Assembly (NCBI RefSeq): GCF_013694245.2
Contig: NZ_CP059322.2
Span: 5,959,001 to 6,023,000, forward strand
Direction: 5' to 3'
DNA length: 64,000 nucleotides
DNA from: Micromonospora ferruginea
Lineage (GTDB): Bacteria; Actinomycetota; Actinomycetes; Mycobacteriales; Micromonosporaceae
Shown here: in pieces, positions 39,009 to 47,854 of the stretch
How the letters are laid out: each line of letters starts with the position of its first letter
Position numbering within the stretch: position 1 is the first letter of the stretch
Position numbers and translations under genes: made by a program
Notes under the pieces: model-generated
What the model was told of the DNA's origin: nothing
What the model saw: the letters and a program-made list of their open reading frames with translations, nothing else
Databases searched by the model: none

Positions 39009-40175
39009 TCACGCCGGGCGCGGCGCGTCGATGTAGTGGGGCAGAAACCGCGCGTAACCGTCTGTGATGAGGCTCTCGCTTTCGCGCACCCCGACGCCGG
39101 CCGACTCGCCATCCACGATCCAACTGCCCAGCACCGTGTGGTTGCCCTCGAACTGCGGCAACGCCCGGAACTCCTGGAAGCAGAAGCCCTCGTCGCCGTA
39201 GATTCCCGGGTTGGTGATCTCGGTGTCGGCGGTCACGATGCGTACCGAGCCGCCCTCGCGGCCGAGCAGCGGCTTGGCCACGTACTCGGTCATGCCGCGC
39301 GGCGAGTCGAGGTAGGCCGGCAGCAGGTAGTCGTGCCCGGGGTACAGCTCCCAGAGCACGGCCAGCAGCGCCTTGTTCGACAGCAGGAGCTTCCAGGCCG
39401 GCTCGATCCAGGTGGTCGGGGTGCCCGGGTCCAGCGCCGCCGGCCCGTACGGCTCGGCGAGCATCCACTCCCAGGGGTAGAGCTTGAAGCAGGTGGTGAT
39501 CGGCCGGTCGTCGGCGTCGACGAAGCGCCGCCCGTCCCAGCCGATCCGCTGGATCGGCATGAGCGTCACGTCCAGCCCGGCCTGGCGGGCCGTCTCGGCC
39601 AGGTAGCCGGCGGTGATCTGGTCCTCGCCCGACTCCTCCTCGTTCGACCAGACCACGTGCGCCCGGGGATCGTGCAGCCCGGCGCCGATCTTGGCCCACG
39701 CGCCGACCAGTCGCTCGTGCAGGCTGTTCCACTGGTCCGCGTCCGGGCGGGTGTGCTCCAGCCAGTACCACTGCACGATGCTCGCCTCGACCAGCGCGGT
39801 CGGGGTGTCCGCGTTGTATTCCAGCATCTTCGGCGGCCAGGTGCCGTCGTAGGCGAGGTCGAAGCGGCCGTAGAGCGTCGGCGGGCCCTCCCGCAGCGAG
39901 CGGGCGACCGCCTCGGCGGCCCACTCCGGGATGCCGAACTCGGCGTGCCGGCGGCGGGCCACCACGTGCTCGGCGGCGGCCACCGACATCCGGTGCAGCT
40001 CCTCGGTCGCCTCCTCCAGCTTGAGCACCTCGTCCAGCGTGAAGGCGTACGCCGCCGTCTCGTCCCAGTACGACATGATCTCGCCGTCGGGCAGCTCGGT
40101 GTCGACGTACACCAGGCCCTGGGCCCGGATGGTGTCGTCCCAGTCGGGGCGCGGGGTGCTCGCCTCGCGGCGCAC
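39009..40175 (-). CDS. glutathionylspermidine-synthase-like ATP-grasp amide ligase
   Basis: 388 aa from GTG 40175, one base after the upstream lipoprotein stop. GSP_synth family: RPDWDDTIRAQGLVYVDTEL, YGRFDLAYDGTWPPKMLEYN (ATP-grasp substrate loop), HVVWSNEEESGEDQITAGYL, PAWKLLLSNKALLAVLWEL, VAKPLLGREGG and GSWIVDGESAGVGVRESE. E. coli YgiC/YjfC belong here. Mycothiol producers lack glutathione, so the substrate is not glutathionylspermidine; peptide or protein modification is a plausible alternative proposed for such stand-alone enzymes. Confidence 0.85.
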   Translation of the reverse strand: MRREASTPRPDWDDTIRAQGLVYVDTELPDGEIMSYWDETAAYAFTLDEVLKLEEATEELHRMSVAAAEHVVARRRHAEFGIPEWAAEAVARSLREGPPTLYGRFDLAYDGTWPPKMLEYNADTPTALVEASIVQWYWLEHTRPDADQWNSLHERLVGAWAKIGAGLHDPRAHVVWSNEEESGEDQITAGYLAETARQAGLDVTLMPIQRIGWDGRRFVDADDRPITTCFKLYPWEWMLAEPYGPAALDPGTPTTWIEPAWKLLLSNKALLAVLWELYPGHDYLLPAYLDSPRGMTEYVAKPLLGREGGSVRIVTADTEITNPGIYGDEGFCFQEFRALPQFEGNHTVLGSWIVDGESAGVGVRESESLITDGYARFLPHYIDAPRPA

Positions 40176-40176
40176 G

Positions 40177-40452
40177 TCAGCCGCCGCAGGAGGCGAGGTG
40201 GGTGCCGAATCCGCCGCGCTCGGGCAGCGCGGCCGTGGTCGGGGCGGCGTCGCCGCGCGCGACCGTGGCCGTCGCGGGGACCCGCAGGGCCACCGCGACG
40301 GTGTCGCCGCCCCCGCCGGCCGGGCCGAGCGCGCAGTCGTCATCGTCGTCGTCGTAGCCGTTGTTGCAGCCGGAGAGCGCGAGCGCCAGCGCGGTGAGCG
40401 CGCCGAGCTGCACGGTGGCCGAGCGGAGCCGGCGTCGGGGGTGTCGTTCCAC
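40177..40452 (-). CDS. small lipoprotein with poly-Asp segment, coupled to the ATP-grasp ligase
   Basis: 91 aa from GTG 40452; an in-frame GTG at 40479 would add nine residues. Twin-Arg-like basic start (ERHPRRRLRS), hydrophobic core, and lipobox ALALSGC; the mature part starts CNNGYDDDDDDCALGPAGG and ends HLASCGG. Three Cys in the mature protein and a Gly-Gly C-terminus are notable. It ends one base before the ligase start, so the two are translationally linked, like ygiB-ygiC. Function unknown. Confidence 0.7.
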   Translation of the reverse strand: MERHPRRRLRSATVQLGALTALALALSGCNNGYDDDDDDCALGPAGGGGDTVAVALRVPATATVARGDAAPTTAALPERGGFGTHLASCGG

Positions 40453-40525
40453 GAGACTGTTGTAGCCGATGATCGCCACTTCGGGTGCCCGGCGGGGGTG
40501 CGGGGCCGGGCGTTACGCTCGGCTC

Positions 40526-41446
<921 letters not shown>

Positions 41447-41447
41447 G

Positions 41448-41852
41448 TCAGTCGTTCGACCAGGTCCGGGTGCACAGCACGAGGCGGTAGCCGTCCGGGT
41501 CGGCGAACGCGATCCCCCACCTGTCCCAGTACGGGCCGGCGGAGACCCTGGTCCCGCCGGCCCGTTCGACCCTCGTCACCTGGTCGTCCTCGACCGGCCC
41601 GTCCAGGTAGAGCACGAACAGGTCCTCCGGGCCGGGTCGCGGGTCGACGGTCAGGTTCGCGCCGCCGAACAGCTCCAGGTGCCAGCCGGCGCCCGGGAGG
41701 CCGAGCATCACCAGGTCGTATTCGCCCGGGCCGTCGGGCGCGCCCCGGTAGAGCACGTCCAGGCCCAGCCCGTCGGTCCAGAACCGTTCGGCTGCGGCCA
41801 GGTCGCGACTGGGCCGGGCGAGGCGTACGTGGGTGTCGGCGGAGATCGGCAT
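41448..41852 (-). CDS. VOC/glyoxalase-family protein
   Basis: 134 aa. Two beta-alpha-beta-beta-beta modules: HVRLARPSRDLAAAERFWTD, then DDQVTRVERAGGTRVSAGPY and GIAFADPDGYRLVLC. Could be a lyase, dioxygenase or antibiotic-binding protein; no clue to which. Convergent with proline dehydrogenase, 1 bp apart. Confidence 0.85.
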   Translation of the reverse strand: MPISADTHVRLARPSRDLAAAERFWTDGLGLDVLYRGAPDGPGEYDLVMLGLPGAGWHLELFGGANLTVDPRPGPEDLFVLYLDGPVEDDQVTRVERAGGTRVSAGPYWDRWGIAFADPDGYRLVLCTRTWSND

Positions 41853-41892
41853 GCCGTGATCGTGCGACCTCAGGTCGGGTTGAGGTCAAGCC

Positions 41893-41941
41893 TTGACGAG
41901 CCTGGCTAATGGCATTAGCTTTACGGCTATGACAGTTAGCC
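41893..41941 (+). promoter_or_regulatory. promoter with two TetR-type operators overlapping -10 and start codon
   Basis: TTGACG (41893-41898), 17-bp spacer, TAGCTT (41916-41921), then 7 nt to ATG 41929. Operator 1, GCTAATG-G-CATTAGC (41905-41919), covers spacer and -10. Operator 2, GGCTATGACAGTTAGCC (41925-41941), covers the start codon. Their centres are 21 bp apart, two helical turns. Confidence 0.7.
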
Positions 41942-42723
41942 AGGTGGTGCGGGACGGCGGGACCATCGCGTACGAGGTGCACGGCGCCGGACCACTCGTG
42001 GTGCTCGCGCACGGCATGGGGGAGAACCGGGCGGCCTTCCGGCACCTCACGCCGCTGCTGGTGGCGGCCGGCTACCGGGTCGCCTCGACCGACGTACGCG
42101 GGCACGGCGACTCCAGCCCGCACTGGCCCACGTACGCCCCGGCCGAGGTCGGCGGCGACCTGCTCGCCGTGGTGCGGGACCTGGACGGCGGACCGGCCAC
42201 GCTGGTGGGCAGCTCGTCCAGCGGGGCGGGCGTGGTGTTCGCCGCCGCCGAGGCGCCGGAGCTGGTCAGCGGCATCGTGCAGATCAGCCCGTTCGTCAGC
42301 CGGCCCAAGCCCAACCCGGTGATGCGGGCGCTCCAGGCCGTCGTGCTGCGCAGCCCTCGACTGTTCGGGCAGTTCCACCGCACGCTCTTCCCGTGCGGGC
42401 GGCCGGCCGACGACGCCGCGTACCGCAAGGAGTTGGTCGCCAGGCTGCGCGGCCGGATGGACGCGGTGCGCGGCGTGGTCGCGCCGGTCGACCCGCACTG
42501 GACCGAACGGGCCGCCCAGGTGCGGCAGCCCGTGCTGGTGCTGATGGGCACGAAGGACCCGGACTTCCCCGACCCCGGCGCCGAGGCCCGGGCCGCCCGC
42601 CGGCAGTTCGCCGTCGCCGAGGCGCGCATGATCGCCGACTCCGGCCACTACCCGCACGCCGACCAACCCGACGCCACCGCCGCCGACCTGGTCGAGTTCC
42701 TGACGGCGACCGCCCGTGCCTAG
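41929..42723 (+). CDS. alpha/beta hydrolase of a TetR-controlled operon
   Basis: 264 aa. VVLAHGMGEN oxyanion loop, TDVRGHGDSSPHW, nucleophile elbow VGSSSSGAGVV, late DSGHYPHADQPDA with catalytic His. Start chosen from the leaderless -10 at 41916. It overlaps the TetR gene by 8 bp. Typical of hydrolases induced by the compound they degrade; compound unknown. Confidence 0.87.
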   Translation: MTVSQVVRDGGTIAYEVHGAGPLVVLAHGMGENRAAFRHLTPLLVAAGYRVASTDVRGHGDSSPHWPTYAPAEVGGDLLAVVRDLDGGPATLVGSSSSGAGVVFAAAEAPELVSGIVQISPFVSRPKPNPVMRALQAVVLRSPRLFGQFHRTLFPCGRPADDAAYRKELVARLRGRMDAVRGVVAPVDPHWTERAAQVRQPVLVLMGTKDPDFPDPGAEARAARRQFAVAEARMIADSGHYPHADQPDATAADLVEFLTATARA

Positions 42724-43285
42724 GGCCGGCCTGACCCCGGCGACGGTGGTCCGGGAAGCCGCCGTGCTCGCCGACGAGGTCGGATACGACCGGCTGACCC
42801 TGGCCGCGCTCGCCGGCCGCCTCGGTGTCGCGCTGCCCAGCCTCTACAAGCACGTGCGCGGCGTCGACGCCCTGCACCAGAAGCTCGCCGTGCTGGCCAC
42901 CGCCGAGATCGCCGACGTGCTGACCAGCGCCGCCGCGGGCCGGGCCGGCGGCGACGCGTTGCGCGCCGTCGCCACCGCCTACCGGGCGTACGCCCGCCGC
43001 CACCCCGGCCGCTACCCGGCCACCCAGCGGGCACCCGACCCCGCCGACCCCGAGCACCTGGCCGCCGCCGAACGCGCGGTCGGCGCGATCTTCGCCATCC
43101 TGCACGGGTACGCCGTCGAGGGCGACGCGGCCGTCGACGCCACCCGGATGTTCCGGGCCACCGTGCACGGCTTCGTGACCCTGGAGGCGGCCGGCGGGTT
43201 CGGGCTGCCCCGCGACGTCGACCGCTCCTTCGAGCGGCTGGTCGACGGGCTCGACCTCGCGTACCGCGGCTGGGGGTCCCGATGA
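42716..43285 (+). CDS. TetR/AcrR family regulator with WHG-type C-terminal domain
   Basis: 189 aa from GTG 42716. HTH: TPATVVREAAVLADEVGYDR, LAGRLGVALPSLYKHVRGVD. The C-terminal part contains HGYAVEGDAAVDATRMFRA and VHGFVTLEAAGGF, a ligand-binding domain of the WHG sort. Being the second gene after two palindromic operators, it probably represses its own operon. Confidence 0.88.
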   Translation: MPRAGLTPATVVREAAVLADEVGYDRLTLAALAGRLGVALPSLYKHVRGVDALHQKLAVLATAEIADVLTSAAAGRAGGDALRAVATAYRAYARRHPGRYPATQRAPDPADPEHLAAAERAVGAIFAILHGYAVEGDAAVDATRMFRATVHGFVTLEAAGGFGLPRDVDRSFERLVDGLDLAYRGWGSR

Positions 43286-43617
43286 AGGGCGCGCTGCGGG
43301 GGCTCATCTTCCTGCTGGAGCTGGCGCTGCTGTCCGCGGCCGGTCTCTGGGGCTTCACGCTCGACGCCGGCTGGCCGGTGCGGCTGCTCGCCGGCCTGGG
43401 TGCGCCGGTGGCGCTCGCCGTGGCCTGGGGCGCGTTCTGCTCGCCCCGGGCCGCCGTGGCGCTGCCCGCCCCGGCCAAGCTCGGCGTCCAGGCCGCGTGC
43501 TTCCTGGCCGGCGGAGTCCTGCTGACCCTGGCCGGCCACCCCCTGCTCGGCGCGGCGCTGGTGGTCACCTGGACCGCCGACAAGGCCCTCCTCCTCCATT
43601 CCGGCGACCCCGCCTGA
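43282..43617 (+). CDS. YrdB/DUF2568 family small membrane protein
   Basis: 111 aa, ATG overlapping the TetR stop (ATGA). Four hydrophobic stretches (LIFLLELALLSAAGLWGFTL, PVRLLAGLGAPVALAVAWGA, GVQAACFLAGGVLLTLAGHP, LLGAALVVTWTADKALLL). Function unknown. Third gene of the hydrolase-TetR operon. Confidence 0.85.
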   Translation: MKGALRGLIFLLELALLSAAGLWGFTLDAGWPVRLLAGLGAPVALAVAWGAFCSPRAAVALPAPAKLGVQAACFLAGGVLLTLAGHPLLGAALVVTWTADKALLLHSGDPA

Positions 43618-43625
43618 CCCCTCCC

Positions 43626-43915
43626 GCCCTGCCCTGCCCTGCCCTGCCCGGCCCTGCCCGGCCCTGCCCGGCCCTGCCCGGCCCTGCCCTGCCCGGCCCT
43701 GCCCGGCCCTGCCCGGCCCTGCCCTGCCCGGCCCGGCCCTGCCCGGCCCTGCCCGGCCCTGCCCTGCCCGGCCCGGCCCTGCCCTGCCCTGCCCGGCCCT
43801 GCCCGGCCCTGCCCCGCCCGGCCCTGCCCCCGCCCCGCCCGGCCCTGTCCTGCCCCGCCCGCCCGGCCCGGCCCGGCCGTGCCCGGCCCGGCCGTGCCCG
43901 CGCTCCGGCCCGCCT
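43626..43915. repeat. C-rich pentamer tract (GCCCT/GCCCG units)
   Basis: From 43626 to about 43850 the plus strand is almost entirely GCCCT and GCCCG units (over forty), then degenerates to GCCCG/CCCGG-rich DNA up to 43915. On the minus strand it is G-rich (AGGGC/CGGGC), the same unit seen at about 21140-21190. Palindrome copy B follows within 6 bp. Frames open across it are composition artefacts. Confidence 0.85.
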
Positions 43916-43920
43916 CGCCC

Positions 43921-43996
43921 CGTCGATCTTGGAGTTGTGGCGCCTGTGATGCCCGTGTTGTCGGCTATCGGAGGTGCCACAACTCCAAGATCGACG
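43921..43996. repeat. composite-element palindrome, copy B
   Basis: 24-bp arms, 43921-43944 (CGTCGATCTTGGAGTTGTGG...) and 43973-43996 (...CCACAACTCCAAGATCGACG), with one mismatch; 28-bp interior TGTGATGCCCGTG...CTATCGGA. This is the best-preserved copy. It lies between the YrdB-like gene and the metallopeptidase locus. The gap 43618-44078 holds only this and the pentamer tract. Confidence 0.88.
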
Positions 43997-44078
43997 GGTG
44001 GCGTGTGCCGAGGCGGGACGGAAGGGATTACTCGCAGGGCTCTTTCCCGGAACGCCCGATTGGTCGTACCCTTCGCCG

Positions 44079-44918
44079 GTGACCGACGGCGACGAGGAGC
44101 CTCCCGGCCGGGCAGCCGGCGGCGACGAGCCACCCGCCGGGAGCCACGACGAGGGGCAGCAACCCCGCGCCGAGGTGGGGACACCGCCTCCCGCCTCGAA
44201 GGCGGAGAGGTCGACGGAGGACCGGTCTTCGAAGCCCGGACCGGTCGCCCCCCGACAGACCGCCTCCGATGGGCCGCCGACCGCGCCCCAGCCGGGTCCG
44301 GCTGAGCCGAGCCGCACCACGCCTGAGCCGGCTTCGGTCGCCCCCGAGCCGGGTGTCCTCGCGGCTGACCCGGGTTCAACCGAGTCCGAGCCGGGCTCGG
44401 CCCTGCCCGAGCCGTGCCCGGCCCCGCTCGAGCCGCCGCCCGCCCCTGCACCGAGTGAGGTAGCGCGCGAGCCGCGCCCAGCCCCGTATGAGCCGCGCCC
44501 AGCCCTGTCTGAGGCGGGTCCGGCCGCCCCTGCGCCAGGCGCGGCAGCGCCCGGGCCGAGTGCGACAGCGCCCGAGTCGAATACCGTCACCCCTGCGCCA
44601 GGTGCGCCAGCGTCTGGGACGGCCGCGGTGGTGGCCGAGTCGGATCCGGTCGTGACCGGGGCGGCCGTGCTTCCGATCGAGCCGAGTGCGGCAGCCCTCG
44701 AGTCAGGCCCTGTCGATGGTCCCGAGGTGCCTCCGTCCGGCGACTCCGGAACGGACGAGCCCTCCCTCCGCCGGGACGCGGCGACTTCCGAGACGAGCAC
44801 CGCCGCCGACGGTCCCGCCCCGGCCCCGGTGGCGACCACGCCGACCGAGGCGGCCCCACCCGATCCCCGGCCGGCGGCGAGGAGAGCCCGACGGTCCCCG
44901 CCACGACGGCCCACCTAG
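44079..44918 (+). CDS. disordered N-terminal part of a frameshifted membrane metallopeptidase gene (probable)
   Basis: GTG 44079 is 6 nt after TACCCT (44067-44072). The frame encodes 279 aa of acidic Pro/Ala/Glu/Ser-rich disordered sequence (EPPPAPAPSEVAREPRPAPY and similar). Near its end it turns abruptly Arg-rich (ARRARRSPPRRPT, then TAG), which looks out of frame. From about 44870 the +2 frame instead reads ESPTVPATTAHLEPG and TTAPTPAPG, the same linker style, and runs into the metallopeptidase frame. I infer one gene with a frameshift, or a sequencing error, at about 44850-44885. Confidence 0.6.
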   Translation: MTDGDEEPPGRAAGGDEPPAGSHDEGQQPRAEVGTPPPASKAERSTEDRSSKPGPVAPRQTASDGPPTAPQPGPAEPSRTTPEPASVAPEPGVLAADPGSTESEPGSALPEPCPAPLEPPPAPAPSEVAREPRPAPYEPRPALSEAGPAAPAPGAAAPGPSATAPESNTVTPAPGAPASGTAAVVAESDPVVTGAAVLPIEPSAAALESGPVDGPEVPPSGDSGTDEPSLRRDAATSETSTAADGPAPAPVATTPTEAAPPDPRPAARRARRSPPRRPT

Positions 44919-45055
44919 AGCCGGGCACGACCGCCCCCACCCCGGCACCGGGCACGTCGCCGCCTCCTGACGAGACTCGGGCGTCGGTTCCGGCTACCCC
45001 GACTCCCGCCGCGACTCGGGCGCCCGTACCGGCTCCTGCGGCGGCTCGGGCGTCC

Positions 45056-46405
45056 GTGCCGGGTACGCCGACGCCCGCCGCGTGGCCGGCGCCCGTTCCG
45101 GCGGCTCCGACCGGGCTGTCGGTTCCCGGTGTGCCGCAGGTGCCCATGCCCGTCGCGCGGGCGCGGAAGCGTCGGTGGCCGCGGTGGACCGCGCTCGGGC
45201 TCGCGCTCGGCCTGGTGGCGGGCGCGGTTCCCGGCGTACTCCTGCGGGAGCTGGCGCCGGACGCGGCCGGGCGGCCGGCGGCGAGCCCGGACCGGCGCGG
45301 CACGGCGGCCGAGCGGCAACTCGCCGAGCGGATGGTCGGGCAGCTCGACCGGCAGGGCGCGGCGCTGCTGGGCGGCGACCGGACCGGTTTCCTGGCCGTC
45401 GCGGAGCCGGCCGCGCGGCCGGCGCTGACCAAGCGGTACGCGGCGTTGCGGGCGCTCCGGGTCACGGTGTGGCGGCCCGCGGCCGGCGGGGTGCCGGTGG
45501 CGGTCGACGGGCGTCCGGGGGAGTGGCGGCTGCCGGTGACGGTGGGCTACTGCTTCGTGGTGCCGGGGTGCGCGCCGAGCACGACCGGGCTGGGCACCCG
45601 GTGGCGGCTGGTGGGGGAGCAGCCGCGACTGCTCGCGGTGGAGCCGTCCCGGACCGACCCGACCGGGGTACGCCCGTGGGCGGTGGACGACCTGGCCGTG
45701 GCGGTCGGGAAGCGGGCGCTGGTGGCCACCACGCCGGCCCAGCGGGCCAAGCTGCCCGGCCTGCTCGCCCAGGCCGAGGCCGCCGCGCGGGTCGCCGACC
45801 GGTACGCGGTCGGGCCGCCGCCGGACCGGTACCTGGTCTACTACGCGGGTCGGGCCGAGTGGCAGCGCTGGTACGGCGGTGGCCGCCCGAAGTGGACCGC
45901 CGGGTACGCGGTAGGCGTCGGCGGCGACCGCCACGACGTGGTGCTCAACGCGCAGAGCCTCGCCCCGGGCGGCGTCGACGACCTGCTGCGGCACGAGCTG
46001 ACCCACGCCTCCTCGCTGCCCGACCAGGGTTACGCGGACCACGCGGACTGGTGGCTGGTGGAGGGGCTGGCCGAGTACGCCGGCACGGACGGGCAGCCGG
46101 TGGACCGCTACGACGGGCTGGCCGAGGTGCGCAAGCTGGTCCGTGGCGACTGGGCCGGCCGGCTGGACGCGCTGGCCCCGGCCGACGACGCCTCCGACGA
46201 CCGGGTCGGCGGCGCGTACGGCGTCGGCTACCTGGCCGTGCGGCATCTCGTGGACCGGTACGGCGAGCAGCGGGTGCTGGACTTCTTCCGGGCCGTGGTG
46301 CACGAGCGTCGGCCCCCGGCCGAGGCCGCGGACGAGGTGTTCGGCGACCCGTGGTCGATGCTGCACGACGACTGCGTCGCCTACGTCCGGGCGGCCGCCG
46401 GCTGA
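45056..46405 (+). CDS. membrane-anchored gluzincin-type metallopeptidase
   Basis: 449 aa from GTG 45056, the first start in this frame; the open frame extends upstream to about 44822 without a start codon, so it is probably the continuation of the preceding frame. After about 35 Pro/Ala-rich residues comes RKRRWPRWTALGLALGLVAG, one membrane span, then an extracytoplasmic domain. HELTHASS is an HExxH zinc site and WWLVEGLAEYAG supplies the third ligand Glu, the peptidase MA/M1-like pattern. It precedes a MacAB-type transporter by 60 bp. Substrate unknown. Confidence 0.82.
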   Translation: MPGTPTPAAWPAPVPAAPTGLSVPGVPQVPMPVARARKRRWPRWTALGLALGLVAGAVPGVLLRELAPDAAGRPAASPDRRGTAAERQLAERMVGQLDRQGAALLGGDRTGFLAVAEPAARPALTKRYAALRALRVTVWRPAAGGVPVAVDGRPGEWRLPVTVGYCFVVPGCAPSTTGLGTRWRLVGEQPRLLAVEPSRTDPTGVRPWAVDDLAVAVGKRALVATTPAQRAKLPGLLAQAEAAARVADRYAVGPPPDRYLVYYAGRAEWQRWYGGGRPKWTAGYAVGVGGDRHDVVLNAQSLAPGGVDDLLRHELTHASSLPDQGYADHADWWLVEGLAEYAGTDGQPVDRYDGLAEVRKLVRGDWAGRLDALAPADDASDDRVGGAYGVGYLAVRHLVDRYGEQRVLDFFRAVVHERRPPAEAADEVFGDPWSMLHDDCVAYVRAAAG

Positions 46406-46465
46406 GCGCCCCGCCACGACACGTCGAGAGGTCGACGCCGGTCGACGGGTCGTAGCATGGGCCGG

Positions 46466-47854
46466 GTGGCCCGCACTCCCTCGCCGCGGCTGCGCGCAGC
46501 CACGCGGCCCCGCCTGCTCACCGCCCTCTTCGCCACCGTCGCGCTGACCGGCACCACGGCCGCCAGTTGCGGCGACGACACCCCGGCGGTCACCGTCGCC
46601 CCGGTCGGCCGCGCGCCGGTCGCCGAGGTCATCGACGCGCCGGCCACGGTGACCGCGCGGGCCGCGGCCACGCTCACCGCCCCGGCCGACGGCACCCTGG
46701 CCGCCCTGCGCGTCCAACCCGGACAGCGGGTCGCCCGGGGGCAGGTGCTCGCGGTGGTCGACTCGCCGTCCGCGCGGGACCGGCTGGCCCAGGCGCGGGA
46801 CGCGCTGCGCGCGGCGAAGCGGGCCGGGCGCGGCGTCGGCGTGGGCGACCTGGGCGGCAACCGGCGCGGCACCGACCGGGCCGCCGACGAGGCGTTCGCC
46901 GCCGCCCGCGCCGCCGCCGGCAAGGTCGGCGACCCGCAGGCGCGCGCCGCGCTGCTGCTCCAGGTCGAGTCGGCGCAGAAGCAGTACACCTCCGCCGCCC
47001 GCGCCGCCGATCGCGCGGTCGCCGCCGTGCAGCGCGGCGTGGCCGGCCTGAACAGCGCCGTCGGCGCGTTGTCGGCCGCGCAGCGCCTCCAGGCCCAGCA
47101 GGCGTACGACCTGGCGAAGGCGACCGTCGACGCGTTGACGCTGCGCGCCCCGATCGCCGGGGTGGTGCAGCCGGGGGGCACCCGGTCGGCGGCGCCGACC
47201 GACCTGGCCGGGCTGCTGGGCGCGGCCGGTGGTCAGGTGCCGCCGGGCCTGGACCCGTCGGCGTTGGGCGGGGCCGGGTCGGGCGGGCCGCCGGCCGGGG
47301 TCGACGACGCCGTGCCGGCCGGTGGCCGGGTCACCGCCGGGACGCCGGTGCTCACCGTGGTGGACACCGGCCGGCTGGGCCTGCTCGCCGAGGTGGACGA
47401 GACCGACGTGCTGCTGGTCCGCGCCGGGGTGCCCGCCTCGGTGGAGCTGGACGCGGTGACCGGCGCGACGTACGAGGCGACGGTGCGCTCGGTCGACGTG
47501 CTGCCGACCAGTTCGGCCCGGGGCGGGGTCACCTACCGGGTCCGGCTGGACCTGGGCCGGGGCCGGTTCGGCGAGGCGGAGGCCGCCCCGGCGCCTCGCC
47601 CCGGCATGAACGCGGTGGTCCGGTTGCGGGTACGCGAGGCGGCCGACGCGGTGGCCGTACCGGCCTCGGCGGTGTTCTCCGCCGACGGGCGGGACGCGGT
47701 CTGGGTGCTGCGCGACGGCCGGGCCGACCGGGTGCCGGTGACCGTCGGCGTGCAGGGGCAGGACCTGGTGCAGATCGTCGACGGGGTGCGGGCCGGCGAC
47801 CGGGTGGTGGTGCGCGGCGCCGACCAGGTGCGCGACGGCCAGGAACTCCGGTGA
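46466..47854 (+). CDS. HlyD/MacA-type adaptor lipoprotein
   Basis: 462 aa from GTG 46466, 7 nt after TAGCAT (46453-46458); an ATG at 46457 overlaps that box and is less likely. Signal peptide with lipobox TTAASCGDD. Biotinyl-lipoyl-like halves TLTAPADGTLAALRVQPGQR and VDALTLRAPIAGVVQPGG flank a coiled-coil hairpin (residues about 105-225). Beta-barrel region VDETDVLLVRAGVPASVELD and membrane-proximal PASAVFSADGRDAVWVL. Links to the FtsX-type permease downstream. Confidence 0.88.
   Translation: MARTPSPRLRAATRPRLLTALFATVALTGTTAASCGDDTPAVTVAPVGRAPVAEVIDAPATVTARAAATLTAPADGTLAALRVQPGQRVARGQVLAVVDSPSARDRLAQARDALRAAKRAGRGVGVGDLGGNRRGTDRAADEAFAAARAAAGKVGDPQARAALLLQVESAQKQYTSAARAADRAVAAVQRGVAGLNSAVGALSAAQRLQAQQAYDLAKATVDALTLRAPIAGVVQPGGTRSAAPTDLAGLLGAAGGQVPPGLDPSALGGAGSGGPPAGVDDAVPAGGRVTAGTPVLTVVDTGRLGLLAEVDETDVLLVRAGVPASVELDAVTGATYEATVRSVDVLPTSSARGGVTYRVRLDLGRGRFGEAEAAPAPRPGMNAVVRLRVREAADAVAVPASAVFSADGRDAVWVLRDGRADRVPVTVGVQGQDLVQIVDGVRAGDRVVVRGADQVRDGQELR

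Noticed and set aside
43497..43949. Pro/Ala-rich frames over the C-rich tract
   Set aside because: Composition artefact of GCCCT/GCCCG repeats.
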